From positions 1 to 32,615 of the forward strand of contig WJJC01000059.1 of NCBI GenBank assembly GCA_014729945.1: a stretch of DNA of 32,615 nucleotides. Reading direction: 5' to 3'. The stretch comes from Candidatus Bathyarchaeota archaeon. GTDB taxonomy: Archaea; Thermoproteota; Bathyarchaeia; TCS64. The position numbers were made by a program, and so were the translations under genes. Below, in pieces: positions 15,795 to 22,661 of this stretch (the stretch's first letter is position 1; every line of letters begins with the position of its first letter). The notes beneath the pieces were generated by a model, which was given only the letters and a program-made list of their open reading frames with translations, did no database searches and was not told the origin of the DNA.

Positions 15795-16520
15795 GTGGAC
15801 TCCATGGCGGTAATAAAAGTCGATAAAATCAACAAGAGTTTTGGGAAAACAAATGTACTCAAAGACATTAGCTTCAACGTGGAGAAGGGTGACTTCTATG
15901 GCTTATTCGGACCCAATGGAGCCGGAAAGACAACCCTACTACGAGTCATCACCGGTCAACTGTTACCTGATAGCGGTCAAGCCTACACTGCAGGGGTGCC
16001 CCACACTAACCCCATAATGGTTAAGAAACAAGTAGGTATTGTTCCTGAAGCCGATACTCCGCCAACCTTCCTAACAGCACGTGAGACCCTTGAGCTCACA
16101 TGCAGGATACGGGGTGTAGAGGATTTTAACCGTGTGGATCACTGGCTGGGTTTCTTCGACATTACCGATAAAGCCGATGTACTGTGCAGGGATCTATCAA
16201 AGGGTCAGAGACAGAAGGTTATGCTGGCTTCTGCGTTCATACATATGCCGGATTTACTGTTGGTTGATGAGCCTTTCATCAACCTTGACCCCATCTATCA
16301 GCGAAAGGTTAGAGAATACTTGAGAAACCTGGTATCAAATGGATGCACGGTTTTCATGTGCACCCATATTCTTGAGATAGCTGAGAAACTCTGCAACAGG
16401 ATCGCTGTAATCAATAAGGGTCGAATTGTGAGCTCTGGTTCCATTGATGAGCTGCGTGAGGGTGACGAGGGTCTTGAGGAAATATTCTTAAGGGTGGTGG
16501 ATGAGGGTGAAGTCTCTTAG
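15795..16520 (+). CDS. ABC transporter ATP-binding protein
   Basis: A 241-residue ATPase of the ABC-2 export type. Walker A is GPNGAGKTT (39-47), signature LSKGQRQKV (134-142), Walker B LLLVDEP (154-160), with H191 as the switch His. The Q-loop is less clear. The C-terminal IVSSGSIDELREGDEGLEEIF is typical of export ATPases with short tails. The start is GTG 15795 (TATA-like ATTTTTACAT about 29 bases upstream) or ATG 15804. It overlaps the permease gene by 20 bases, so the two are translationally coupled. The exported substrate is unknown. Confidence 0.93.
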   Translation: MDSMAVIKVDKINKSFGKTNVLKDISFNVEKGDFYGLFGPNGAGKTTLLRVITGQLLPDSGQAYTAGVPHTNPIMVKKQVGIVPEADTPPTFLTARETLELTCRIRGVEDFNRVDHWLGFFDITDKADVLCRDLSKGQRQKVMLASAFIHMPDLLLVDEPFINLDPIYQRKVREYLRNLVSNGCTVFMCTHILEIAEKLCNRIAVINKGRIVSSGSIDELREGDEGLEEIFLRVVDEGEVS

Positions 16521-17970
16521 CTGGCATCTGTTTAAATCCATGATCAAGGAGGAGTGGAGACTCCATACATCACTCTTGGGTGGATTAGGCTCCGGGTTGT
16601 TCCCTTTCATGATATTCTTATTCACCTCTCTTGGTGCCTTCATCACCCCGTACATCATGGGTAATATCCAACTCAGCACTATACTCTTGATGCTTCACAC
16701 TGCATCAGTTATCTACGGGGTATTCGTGGGTGGATTCGGTAAGATAGGTGAACATGTTATGACTCTGAGACTGGGTCAGGTGAGTATGCTACTCCAGTTG
16801 CCTCAGCAGTATCCGGTTAGCTTCAAACATGTTATGGGGGTCTTCTACCTCAAGGACTCTTTATTTTATCTGATTTACAGCTACGTGCCCTTGGTACTAG
16901 GTGTGAGTTTGACTGCTCCATCCGCTGGTGTCTCTCCTCTGAGTGTTTTGGTGCTCGGAGTCACCATGTTTCTGGCTTTCATGCTGGGGATGGGGTTAAG
17001 CTTTGCTCTCAGTGCTTTAAGCCTCAAGTCGAGAAAAACCGGTTTCATCCTCACCTGCATCGTTTTGTCTCTTTTTTTGCTGTGTTATCCTTTGAATTTT
17101 ATACCCATAGGCTATGTTATTCCTTCACTGGGTTACTGGATCACCAAGAAACTATCTTACATAGTATTCTCTATAGCTGAGGCAGTCCTAATGGCTAGCG
17201 TTGGTGTCTATTTCATGAAGGAGAGATTTGAGCTTCATGAGCAGCGACACGACGCGTCTTTACTGGGGGCTGAAGCCAGGCTGGGGTATATGGGTGGGCT
17301 ACGTACATTGGTCGCTAAGGAGTGGCTGGAGCTGGTGCGTAGTAATAGCCTGTTCCCGGCTTTGACGGGGTTTGGAGGGCATCTATTAGCAATATACTTC
17401 ATCTCGTGGCTGTTTCAGGTGGGCTTCGAGGTATCCATCGATTTTAATGTGGTTTTCTACAGTGGAATCGTTGGCTTCATGGGAGTAATGACTTATAGTT
17501 TCTTGACGAATATTGAACATAATGAATATCTGAATGTTCAGCCTGTCAGTGTGGATATGGTAGTGAAGTCCAAGTTAATGGTTTATCTATTGTTGACTTC
17601 GGGTGTTGCTATGGGATATGTGTTGTTGATTGGTTTTTTGAAGGGACAGCTGGGAATGGTTCCCATGGGGGTGATGGTGGCGCTCTCCACTAGCCTATTT
17701 GTTGTGGCTGTTACGGCTTATCTCACGGGGTTATGGACTAATACCCTGTTCTTTGGGGCTAAAACAATCCTGAAGTTCACGGTCATCGTGGCTCCCCCTT
17801 TGACGGTGATTGAGATCGCCTCCATGATCCTCCAGTTCAAACCACAGCTGGCTGTTCAGGTTATATACGGGTTTTCATTGGTATTATTGTTTGTTGCTGT
17901 GTTGATTTATAATAGGTTGGAGAATAGGTGGAGTGATAAGAGTTTCAGCTATGTCTCAACCGGCATCTAA
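16501..17970 (+). CDS. ABC transporter permease
   Basis: A 489-residue membrane protein with about twelve predicted helices in two halves, separated by a hydrophilic loop around residues 240-275 (HEQRHDASLLGAEARLG). Each half begins with an amphipathic segment leading into a long helix. It is the membrane partner of the overlapping ATPase gene. I do not recognise the subfamily or substrate. The ribosome binding site GGGTGG lies inside the end of the ATPase gene. Confidence 0.85.
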   Translation: MRVKSLSWHLFKSMIKEEWRLHTSLLGGLGSGLFPFMIFLFTSLGAFITPYIMGNIQLSTILLMLHTASVIYGVFVGGFGKIGEHVMTLRLGQVSMLLQLPQQYPVSFKHVMGVFYLKDSLFYLIYSYVPLVLGVSLTAPSAGVSPLSVLVLGVTMFLAFMLGMGLSFALSALSLKSRKTGFILTCIVLSLFLLCYPLNFIPIGYVIPSLGYWITKKLSYIVFSIAEAVLMASVGVYFMKERFELHEQRHDASLLGAEARLGYMGGLRTLVAKEWLELVRSNSLFPALTGFGGHLLAIYFISWLFQVGFEVSIDFNVVFYSGIVGFMGVMTYSFLTNIEHNEYLNVQPVSVDMVVKSKLMVYLLLTSGVAMGYVLLIGFLKGQLGMVPMGVMVALSTSLFVVAVTAYLTGLWTNTLFFGAKTILKFTVIVAPPLTVIEIASMILQFKPQLAVQVIYGFSLVLLFVAVLIYNRLENRWSDKSFSYVSTGI

Positions 17971-18048
17971 ACCAATGAGGAAGTCAGTTTGTACTCCTGT
18001 CCGCGAAATCTATAACCTCTCGTGAAGCTCTTAATATGAAGATGACAG

Positions 18049-18405
18049 GTGTATAATTTGGTTGGGTCTATTGAGGAGTTATTACCCGTTTTACTAGAGT
18101 TCAGATCTGAGCGTGACTGGGAGCAGTTTCACCTACCTAAGGAGTTAGCAGCTGCCATATCCATTGAGGCATCAGAGCTGCAGGAATTATTCCTATGGCG
18201 TGAAATAGAATCAGCTGATGACGTTAAACTTGATTCCACTAGGATGCATGAGATCCGCGACGAGGTAGCGGATATATTGATCTATTTACTCTTCTTGAGC
18301 CATGATCTAGGGATCAACTTATCTGTAGCAGTCAGGCGGAAACTTAAGAAAAACAGGGAGAAATATCCGAAAGAAGAGTACCACGGAAGATTTAGGAAAA
18401 CCTAG
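18049..18405 (+). CDS. MazG-like nucleotide pyrophosphohydrolase
   Basis: A 118-residue all-helical protein of the MazG/dCTPase superfamily. The metal-binding pattern is visible as IEASELQELFLW (the ExxE part) and EIRDEVADILIYLLFL (the ExxD part), followed by a Lys/Arg-rich tail KLKKNREKYP. Family members hydrolyse (d)NTPs to monophosphates and cleanse the nucleotide pool. The start is uncertain: GTG 18049, or TTG 18058, which fits the short N-terminus of relatives. Confidence 0.88.
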   Translation: MYNLVGSIEELLPVLLEFRSERDWEQFHLPKELAAAISIEASELQELFLWREIESADDVKLDSTRMHEIRDEVADILIYLLFLSHDLGINLSVAVRRKLKKNREKYPKEEYHGRFRKT

Positions 18406-18521
18406 TCTTCTCCTTCTATGTGTAGCTTGTACGATTTATGTTAATCTGGCTTAAGATTAATGGGCTGTTATTGTGTTTAAATAAAATAGCGACAACCTTT
18501 AACCAGTAAAGGTGTAAAACC

Positions 18522-19739
18522 ATAACTCCCCAGGATCTCTTTCTATTCATATCCATAATAATATTGATCAGCTACTTCAGCAGCCTAATCTATAGATACA
18601 CGCAGATACCGGATATAATCTGGCTTCTCTTATTCGGTGCTCTCCTTGGACCAATAATGGGTATAATCGATGTCAACCTTTTCAGAGGTGCAGCGCCCCT
18701 AGTAAGCACACTCAGCATTATGTTGATCACCTTTGAAGCCGGGATGGGTGTGGAGTACAAGACCTTACGAGATATCCTCCCTAACACCCTCTTAATCTCC
18801 TTACTAACCTTCTTTCTAATCGTCACAGGCACCACCCTAATAGGAACCTTCCTCTACCCGGGGCTCTCCCTTTTGAAATCCATGGTACTGGGGACAATGC
18901 TGGGTGGGCTCAGCACAGTAGCGGTAGTTAGTATCAGGGATCAGTTCAGGTTGGGTGGTATGGTTGATGCTTGGAAGATAATGGCATTGGAGTCTACGTT
19001 AGTAGATCCTGTAAGAGTGATGATAGCCATCAGCATAATCAAGGTAGCCTTGGCTGGCACCGTACGGCCTCTCGATCTCATGAAAGATATCTTTTTTGTC
19101 CTGCTAGTTGGGTCGGCTACTGGGTTGTTATCTGGTGTCTTATGGAGTGTTATCCTCCACCGGTTGAGGGGCGCGGGGAGCTTCTATATGATTACCATAG
19201 CTTTTTTGTTTCAGGTTTATTTCTTGGCTGAGTATGTCGCCGGCAGCGGTGGGGGAACTATGGCTTGCTTCCTGTTCGGGTTCACTATATCTAATCTCAA
19301 AATGTTGAGTGGGTGGCTGGGGTTCTCACCGCGTATCGATGTGAAACAGCTTACAGATATGAATAGAGAGATCAGCTTCGCTTTGAAAGCCTATTACTTT
19401 GTTTATACTGGTTTGATCGTTACGTTGAGCAGGGATTTTCTCCTAGCCGGGCTTGGTTTTACAGTTATGATTCTTGTGCTCAGATTTTTCTCTGGTACGG
19501 TATTGGAACGATTCTCGGATCTGGAGCCAATGGAGACTGGTATAATCAAGTTAACTTATCCTCTAGGTACTTCTGCTCTTGTCTTCGCCCAGCTCCCACT
19601 TCTGTATGATGCTGAGGGAATCGTGTTCACTGATCCACACCTGTTCACTAACTTGGTGTTCCCCACTGTATTGGGAACAATATTATTCTCCGCTCTAGCT
19701 GGACCTTTTTTAATTAGAAGAAAGATGAGAGCCATGTGA
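18522..19739 (+). CDS. Cation/proton antiporter-like membrane protein (CPA1 type)
   Basis: About 391 residues from TTG 18564, or 405 if it begins at 18522. It is a multi-helix protein with the CPA pattern: an opening helix pair followed by QIPDIIWLLLFGALLGPIMG, LSIMLITFEAGMGVEYKTLR, and AGSGGGTMACFLFGFTISN. It probably exchanges Na+ or K+ for H+. The first helix (FLFISIIILISYFSSLIY) begins upstream of the TTG. In-frame, after the last upstream stop, the only plausible position is ATA at 18522, which would give the natural opener MTPQDLFLF. Strong TATA-like stretches (about 18475-18488 and 18496-18502) fit a start there. The ATA may be a mutated or misread ATG. Confidence 0.82.
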   Translation: MTPQDLFLFISIIILISYFSSLIYRYTQIPDIIWLLLFGALLGPIMGIIDVNLFRGAAPLVSTLSIMLITFEAGMGVEYKTLRDILPNTLLISLLTFFLIVTGTTLIGTFLYPGLSLLKSMVLGTMLGGLSTVAVVSIRDQFRLGGMVDAWKIMALESTLVDPVRVMIAISIIKVALAGTVRPLDLMKDIFFVLLVGSATGLLSGVLWSVILHRLRGAGSFYMITIAFLFQVYFLAEYVAGSGGGTMACFLFGFTISNLKMLSGWLGFSPRIDVKQLTDMNREISFALKAYYFVYTGLIVTLSRDFLLAGLGFTVMILVLRFFSGTVLERFSDLEPMETGIIKLTYPLGTSALVFAQLPLLYDAEGIVFTDPHLFTNLVFPTVLGTILFSALAGPFLIRRKMRAM

Positions 19740-19784
19740 TGGTTTCCTCGTTTCCATTAAATACGGTGCTGGATATTATGCGGT

Positions 19785-20765
19785 ATGACTAGCATCCTGA
19801 ATATTCTCTATTCTCTTAGTTTGATAGCCTCTGGTTTATTAATAGGCTACCTTTACAGGAACAGGGTTCCCCACGGTTTATCCCAGACCCCGGAAGAGAT
19901 CAATAGGTTAAGAAGAAAACTGCAAGCAACGGCATTGTTGTTTGTAAACCCCATCGCGTTCGGTGGAGCCATCTGGGGGCTAGATCTCAATGACTTGAGG
20001 GTAATCACTTTGCCTTTTCTGGGGGCCTTCGCCATCTTACTTGGAGGCGTACTAGCGTATATCGCTTCTGAATTACTTGATTTGAACCGAAAGCAGAAAG
20101 GAGTATTTGTTACTTGTGGTAGTTTCACTAATATCGGCAGTATCGGGTCACTAGTTACCTATATACTGCTGGGTGAGGCAGCAGTTGCCTTAATGCCCTT
20201 CTATAAGCTGTTTGAGACTTTCATATACTATGGGATTGGTTTTCCCTATGCAAAGTCTACGAGTGACTCTCTATCAGAAGACGTTTCCATCAGGGATCGT
20301 GTGTTTGCTGTCTTGACTGACCGGTTCGTATTGGTAGCTATGTCCAGCATGATATTTGGACTAGGTCTAAACCTAAGGGGTATTAATAGACCAGGGTTCT
20401 ACCCCGCCTTCAACAGTGTACTTATCCCCTTGGGTACCTTGCTCTTATTATCATCCATAGGGATGGCTATGAGGTTTGGGAAGATGAGGGAGTACCTTAG
20501 AGAGGCTGGAGTGCTATTATTCATTAAATTCGTGGCTGTGCCGGGCAGTGTCTATCTCTTAGGGTCTTATCTGGGACTTGGGGATGTTGACGGTGGCTTA
20601 CCATTAAAGGTCTCCGTGATTCTAGCCAGTATGCCTGTAGCGTTCACTGCCATGGTGCCTCCAACATTATATGATTTAGATCTTGATCTAGCGAATACAA
20701 TGTGGTTCGTGACCACTTCTTCTCTGATGTTTGTGGTTCCAAGTCTCTGGCTATTACTGAGCTAA
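19785..20765 (+). CDS. AEC-family membrane transporter
   Basis: A 326-residue protein with about ten membrane helices in the auxin efflux carrier (AEC) fold. Typical segments are the NPIAFGGAIW motif near the first helices, GVFVTCGSFTNIGSIG, and the C-terminal ILASMPVAFTAMVPPTLYDL. In prokaryotes AEC proteins export or exchange small organic acids. CATTAAATACGG (19755-19766) is centred about 25 bases before the ATG, suggesting a leaderless transcript. The end overlaps the end of the convergent small gene by 12 bases. Confidence 0.88.
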   Translation: MTSILNILYSLSLIASGLLIGYLYRNRVPHGLSQTPEEINRLRRKLQATALLFVNPIAFGGAIWGLDLNDLRVITLPFLGAFAILLGGVLAYIASELLDLNRKQKGVFVTCGSFTNIGSIGSLVTYILLGEAAVALMPFYKLFETFIYYGIGFPYAKSTSDSLSEDVSIRDRVFAVLTDRFVLVAMSSMIFGLGLNLRGINRPGFYPAFNSVLIPLGTLLLLSSIGMAMRFGKMREYLREAGVLLFIKFVAVPGSVYLLGSYLGLGDVDGGLPLKVSVILASMPVAFTAMVPPTLYDLDLDLANTMWFVTTSSLMFVVPSLWLLLS

Positions 20766-20984
20766 CTTCACTTTTCTACCTGTGATTCGTTCAAGCTCAG
20801 CAGTTACCGTGTCTAAGTCGCTATTCCCTGCTCCTCTAGCCCAGTATCTACGTCCATCACCTGTTTCATAGAACTCGTAGATCTGATAGTACTGTTTTTT
20901 GTTGAGGGTTGTCTCAACTAGAATATATCTCCCGATCTCTAGTAACTCGCTGCTATCATCGGGAAGTTTTTTCTTAGGTTTCAT
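20754..20984 (-). CDS. Small hypothetical protein
   Basis: A 76-residue protein, Lys-rich at the start (KPKKKLPDD), with a beta-rich middle (IGRYILVETTLNKKQYYQIY, then DGRRYWARGAG) and a helical C-terminus ending TGRKVKLAQ. I do not recognise a family. The codon pattern and a TATA-like stretch upstream (about 21000-21010, minus strand) support it as a real gene. It lies downstream of the oxidoreductase fragment and overlaps the 3' end of the convergent AEC gene by 12 bases. Confidence 0.55.
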   Translation of the reverse strand: MKPKKKLPDDSSELLEIGRYILVETTLNKKQYYQIYEFYETGDGRRYWARGAGNSDLDTVTAELERITGRKVKLAQ

Positions 20985-21032
20985 CTAACATCAAGTCAAT
21001 TATACTATGTGCCGGGTATGTGATAGGGCTTC

Positions 21033-21389
21033 CTATTGGAGTAGTTTGACTCCAAGCTTGTTTAGGGTCTCCTCTGTTGGTTCTCCCCACTTATTCCATC
21101 CTCTGAGCCGGTAGATCTCCTCCACCTGCTTCTTGTAGAGCTCCCTTGGAATCTTTTTTCCTTTTATCAAACCCGCGATGCTCTTCTCTTGGAAGAATCT
21201 CTCGGGAAGTTTATCATCATCATGGCTGCGTCCTTTCCTTAAGTTGTAGAGCCTGCTCAGTGTCTGCATTCTGGCTTCCGCGGTTATTAGGTCCTCTGGT
21301 GTATACTCTATCCCTGTTGCCGCGTTCAAGAAGGGTGCAAGTCTATCAAAGCCATAGAGTAGGAAGTCACATACTATCAGTCTATTTCT
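21033..21389 (-). pseudogene. Aldehyde:ferredoxin oxidoreductase, C-terminal fragment
   Basis: The frame encodes only the last part of a tungsten-dependent aldehyde:ferredoxin oxidoreductase. It reads RNRLIVCDFLLYGF, LAPFLNAATGIEYTPEDL, LSRLYNLRKGR, DDDKLPERFFQE and then YRLRGWNKWGEPTEETL. This is the usual closing domain, ending with the RGWxxxGxPTxExL signature. A full enzyme is about 600 residues; only about 119 remain. The frame opens out of the integrase fragment at about 21385-21395 with no start codon there; a TTG at 21329 could start a 98-residue product. The pterin and iron-sulfur domains are missing, so the fragment cannot be active. It is taken as a remnant. Confidence 0.8.
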
Positions 21390-21750
21390 TTCATAGTTTG
21401 TAGGAATGAGGCATAAAAGTCATTGTGTACTGCTATTAGTTGATCAAGTTCTTTCTCTGATGGGATATAGGGTAGCGGTGCATCTTTTTCTCTCAATGTC
21501 TCAAATTCATAATCGAATCCCTTCCAGTTGCACCAATCACGATAAGCATAGAAACCAATATTCTTTCTACGATTTATCCAGTCAGCTTCTTTAATTATCT
21601 CAGTAACTTCATCAGAATCCCAGAGATTACCTCTGTTCCTGATTGTTCTAAGTACCTTAATCTTTGTCTTGATTGTAGATGGTTTTAGTTGTTTATCTCT
21701 TAGGTATTCTCTGAATGAATCCTGAGAATTTTCTAGGGTTGTATTATAGA
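21377..21750 (-). pseudogene. Archaeal tyrosine recombinase (integrase) fragment
   Basis: Too interrupted to be called as a gene, but the minus-strand frame reads clearly: NSQDSFREYLRDKQLKPSTI, KTKIKVLRTIRNRGNLWDSD, WINRRKNIGFYAYRDWCNWK and LPYIPSEKELDQLIAVHN, ending FLQTMKEID and TGA at 21377-21379. This is the core-binding domain of SSV-like or XerA-like archaeal integrases plus the first helix of the catalytic domain (IPSEKELDQLIA). The catalytic residues (Arg, Lys, HxxR, Tyr) are all missing. The frame stays open upstream into the T-arm of the adjacent tRNA-Leu gene, as happens when an element with its attachment site inside the integrase gene integrates in a tRNA. No start codon is present. 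It is a remnant of an integrated element. Confidence 0.78.
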
Positions 21751-21857
21751 TGCGGGGGGAGGGACTCGAACCCTCGAAGTCCTAAGACACGAGATGTCTT
21801 ATCCCGAAGCATCGGATCTTAAGTCTCGCCCCTTTGACCAGCCTCGGGTACCCCCGC
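21751..21857 (-). tRNA. tRNA-Leu (anticodon TAA), with intron
   Basis: Minus strand: acceptor GCGGGGG pairs with CCCCCGC. Anticodon stem CGAGA, loop CTTAAG (anticodon TAA), then a 22-base intron (21796-21817), then loop base A and the other stem half TCTCG. A class II variable arm with stem GTC/GAC follows, then T-arm GAGGG TTCGAGT CCCTC. The discriminator is A (21751). The intron is at the canonical position 37/38. No CCA is encoded, unlike the other two tRNA genes here. A TATA-like TTTTTAATGG (minus strand, about 21881-21890) lies about 28 bases upstream. Confidence 0.93.
21796..21817 (-). other. Intron in tRNA-Leu at position 37/38
   Basis: The 22 bases separate anticodon-stem halves CGAGA and TCTCG. 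They form a small hairpin (ATCCGA with TCGGGAT, one bulged base) that can be part of the bulge-helix-bulge recognised by the archaeal tRNA-splicing endonuclease. The borders may be off by one or two bases. Confidence 0.85.
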
Positions 21858-21911
21858 ATGCTCATATCAAAACACAGATATCCATTAAAAACTTAACTAA
21901 ATAAAAATAGG

Positions 21912-22094
21912 CTAGACGATACGTCTACTGCGCTGAAGATCCTTACGATTATTACTCGGCTTTCTTATCTTCGCCGTATCCCCATAACCACAAGCCGCGC
22001 AACGTTTCTTTCTAATATGATAAGCCCTGCGTCCACAGCGCCTACACTTTATATGAATAGTCTTTCCCTTATGAATTGGTCCCTTAGTTGGCAT
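21912..22094 (-). CDS. rpl37e: Ribosomal protein eL37
   Basis: A 60-residue zinc-finger protein of the large ribosomal subunit. The signature is CRRCGRRAYHIRKKRCAACG, with four Cys that bind zinc, and the protein is strongly basic. Its ATG lies 13 bases after the stop of the LSm gene, with GGAG in between, so the two are cotranscribed, a pairing conserved in many archaea. Confidence 0.95.
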   Translation of the reverse strand: MPTKGPIHKGKTIHIKCRRCGRRAYHIRKKRCAACGYGDTAKIRKPSNNRKDLQRSRRIV

Positions 22095-22107
22095 AATTTA
22101 TCACATC

Positions 22108-22347
22108 TTACTCCGGCGGCGGACTTACCATAATCACATTATCCCCGCGAAGAACAATATCACCGATCTCAACTACGCTCATAGGATCTGTGACTTCTTC
22201 AGAGTCCTTCATATAGAGATTAACGTGCTGGTCAAAACCCTCAAGAGTACCCCTGAGCGTCTTACCGCCTCTAAGCTTTATGAGCACGGTCTTCCCTACG
22301 CTGCGCTCAAGTACTCGTTCAATCATATCCGCCATGTCATTTATCAC
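22108..22347 (-). CDS. Archaeal LSm (Sm-like) RNA-binding protein
   Basis: A 79-residue Sm-fold protein. Sm1 is visible in VGKTVLIKLRGGKTLRGTLEGFDQHVNLYMKDS and Sm2 in GDIVLRGDNVIMVSP (IVLRGDNV). It is expected to form a heptameric ring that binds U-rich RNA. The start may be ATG 22347 or the in-frame ATG 22335. A TATA-like CTTTTATAGGG (minus strand, about 22382-22392) lies upstream. It is the first gene of the pair with eL37. Confidence 0.94.
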   Translation of the reverse strand: MINDMADMIERVLERSVGKTVLIKLRGGKTLRGTLEGFDQHVNLYMKDSEEVTDPMSVVEIGDIVLRGDNVIMVSPPPE

Positions 22348-22532
22348 TCGTTTATTGGGCTCTAATCGAATAACAAGTTTCCCCTATAAAAGTTTGTATT
22401 CTAGGCATCGCAATATTCTTAAACCCTGAGAGTAAATGAATCACAGAGAACAAAGTAACACCTCCTAGGGTGTACTGGATTAAACCCGAGGAGAAATCTT
22501 TTTTAGGAGGCACATAGCCTACTGTATAGCCT

Positions 22533-22628
22533 CTGCAAGGTTAGTATGGATTCTGAATAGGTGAACATTGGTTAAATGAAAGGATCAGTCCCCGTCATTA
22601 AGCTCCTCCCGCTACTAACAGCTTGCAG
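22533..22628. repeat. Long inverted repeat before rpoB, possible structured RNA
   Basis: In the 314-base gap between the divergent LSm and rpoB genes, CTGCAAG-GTTAGTA (22533-22546) can pair with TACTAAC (22613-22619) and CTTGCAG (22622-22628). This gives fourteen pairs with a two-base bulge around a 66-base loop. Smaller hairpins precede it, such as ACACC with GGTGT (about 22459-22474) and GAGGC with GCCTC (about 22507-22533). No open frame of note lies here, and no rpoH. It could be a leader or attenuator element, a small RNA, or chance. I cannot assign a known RNA family. Confidence 0.35.
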
Positions 22629-22642
22629 TATTATTAACTTTA
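22629..22642 (+). promoter_or_regulatory. Promoter of the RNA polymerase operon
   Basis: An AT-rich TATA-like stretch (TATTATTAACTTTAAA, about 22629-22644) is centred about 26 bases before the TTG start of rpoB at 22662, so the mRNA is probably leaderless. Confidence 0.45.
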
Positions 22643-22661
22643 AAAATAGGATGAATTAAAT

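Noticed and set aside
22576..22659. A 27-codon open frame from ATG 22576 before rpoB
   Set aside because: It resembles neither RpoH nor any known small protein, has no ribosome binding site and overlaps the inverted repeat.
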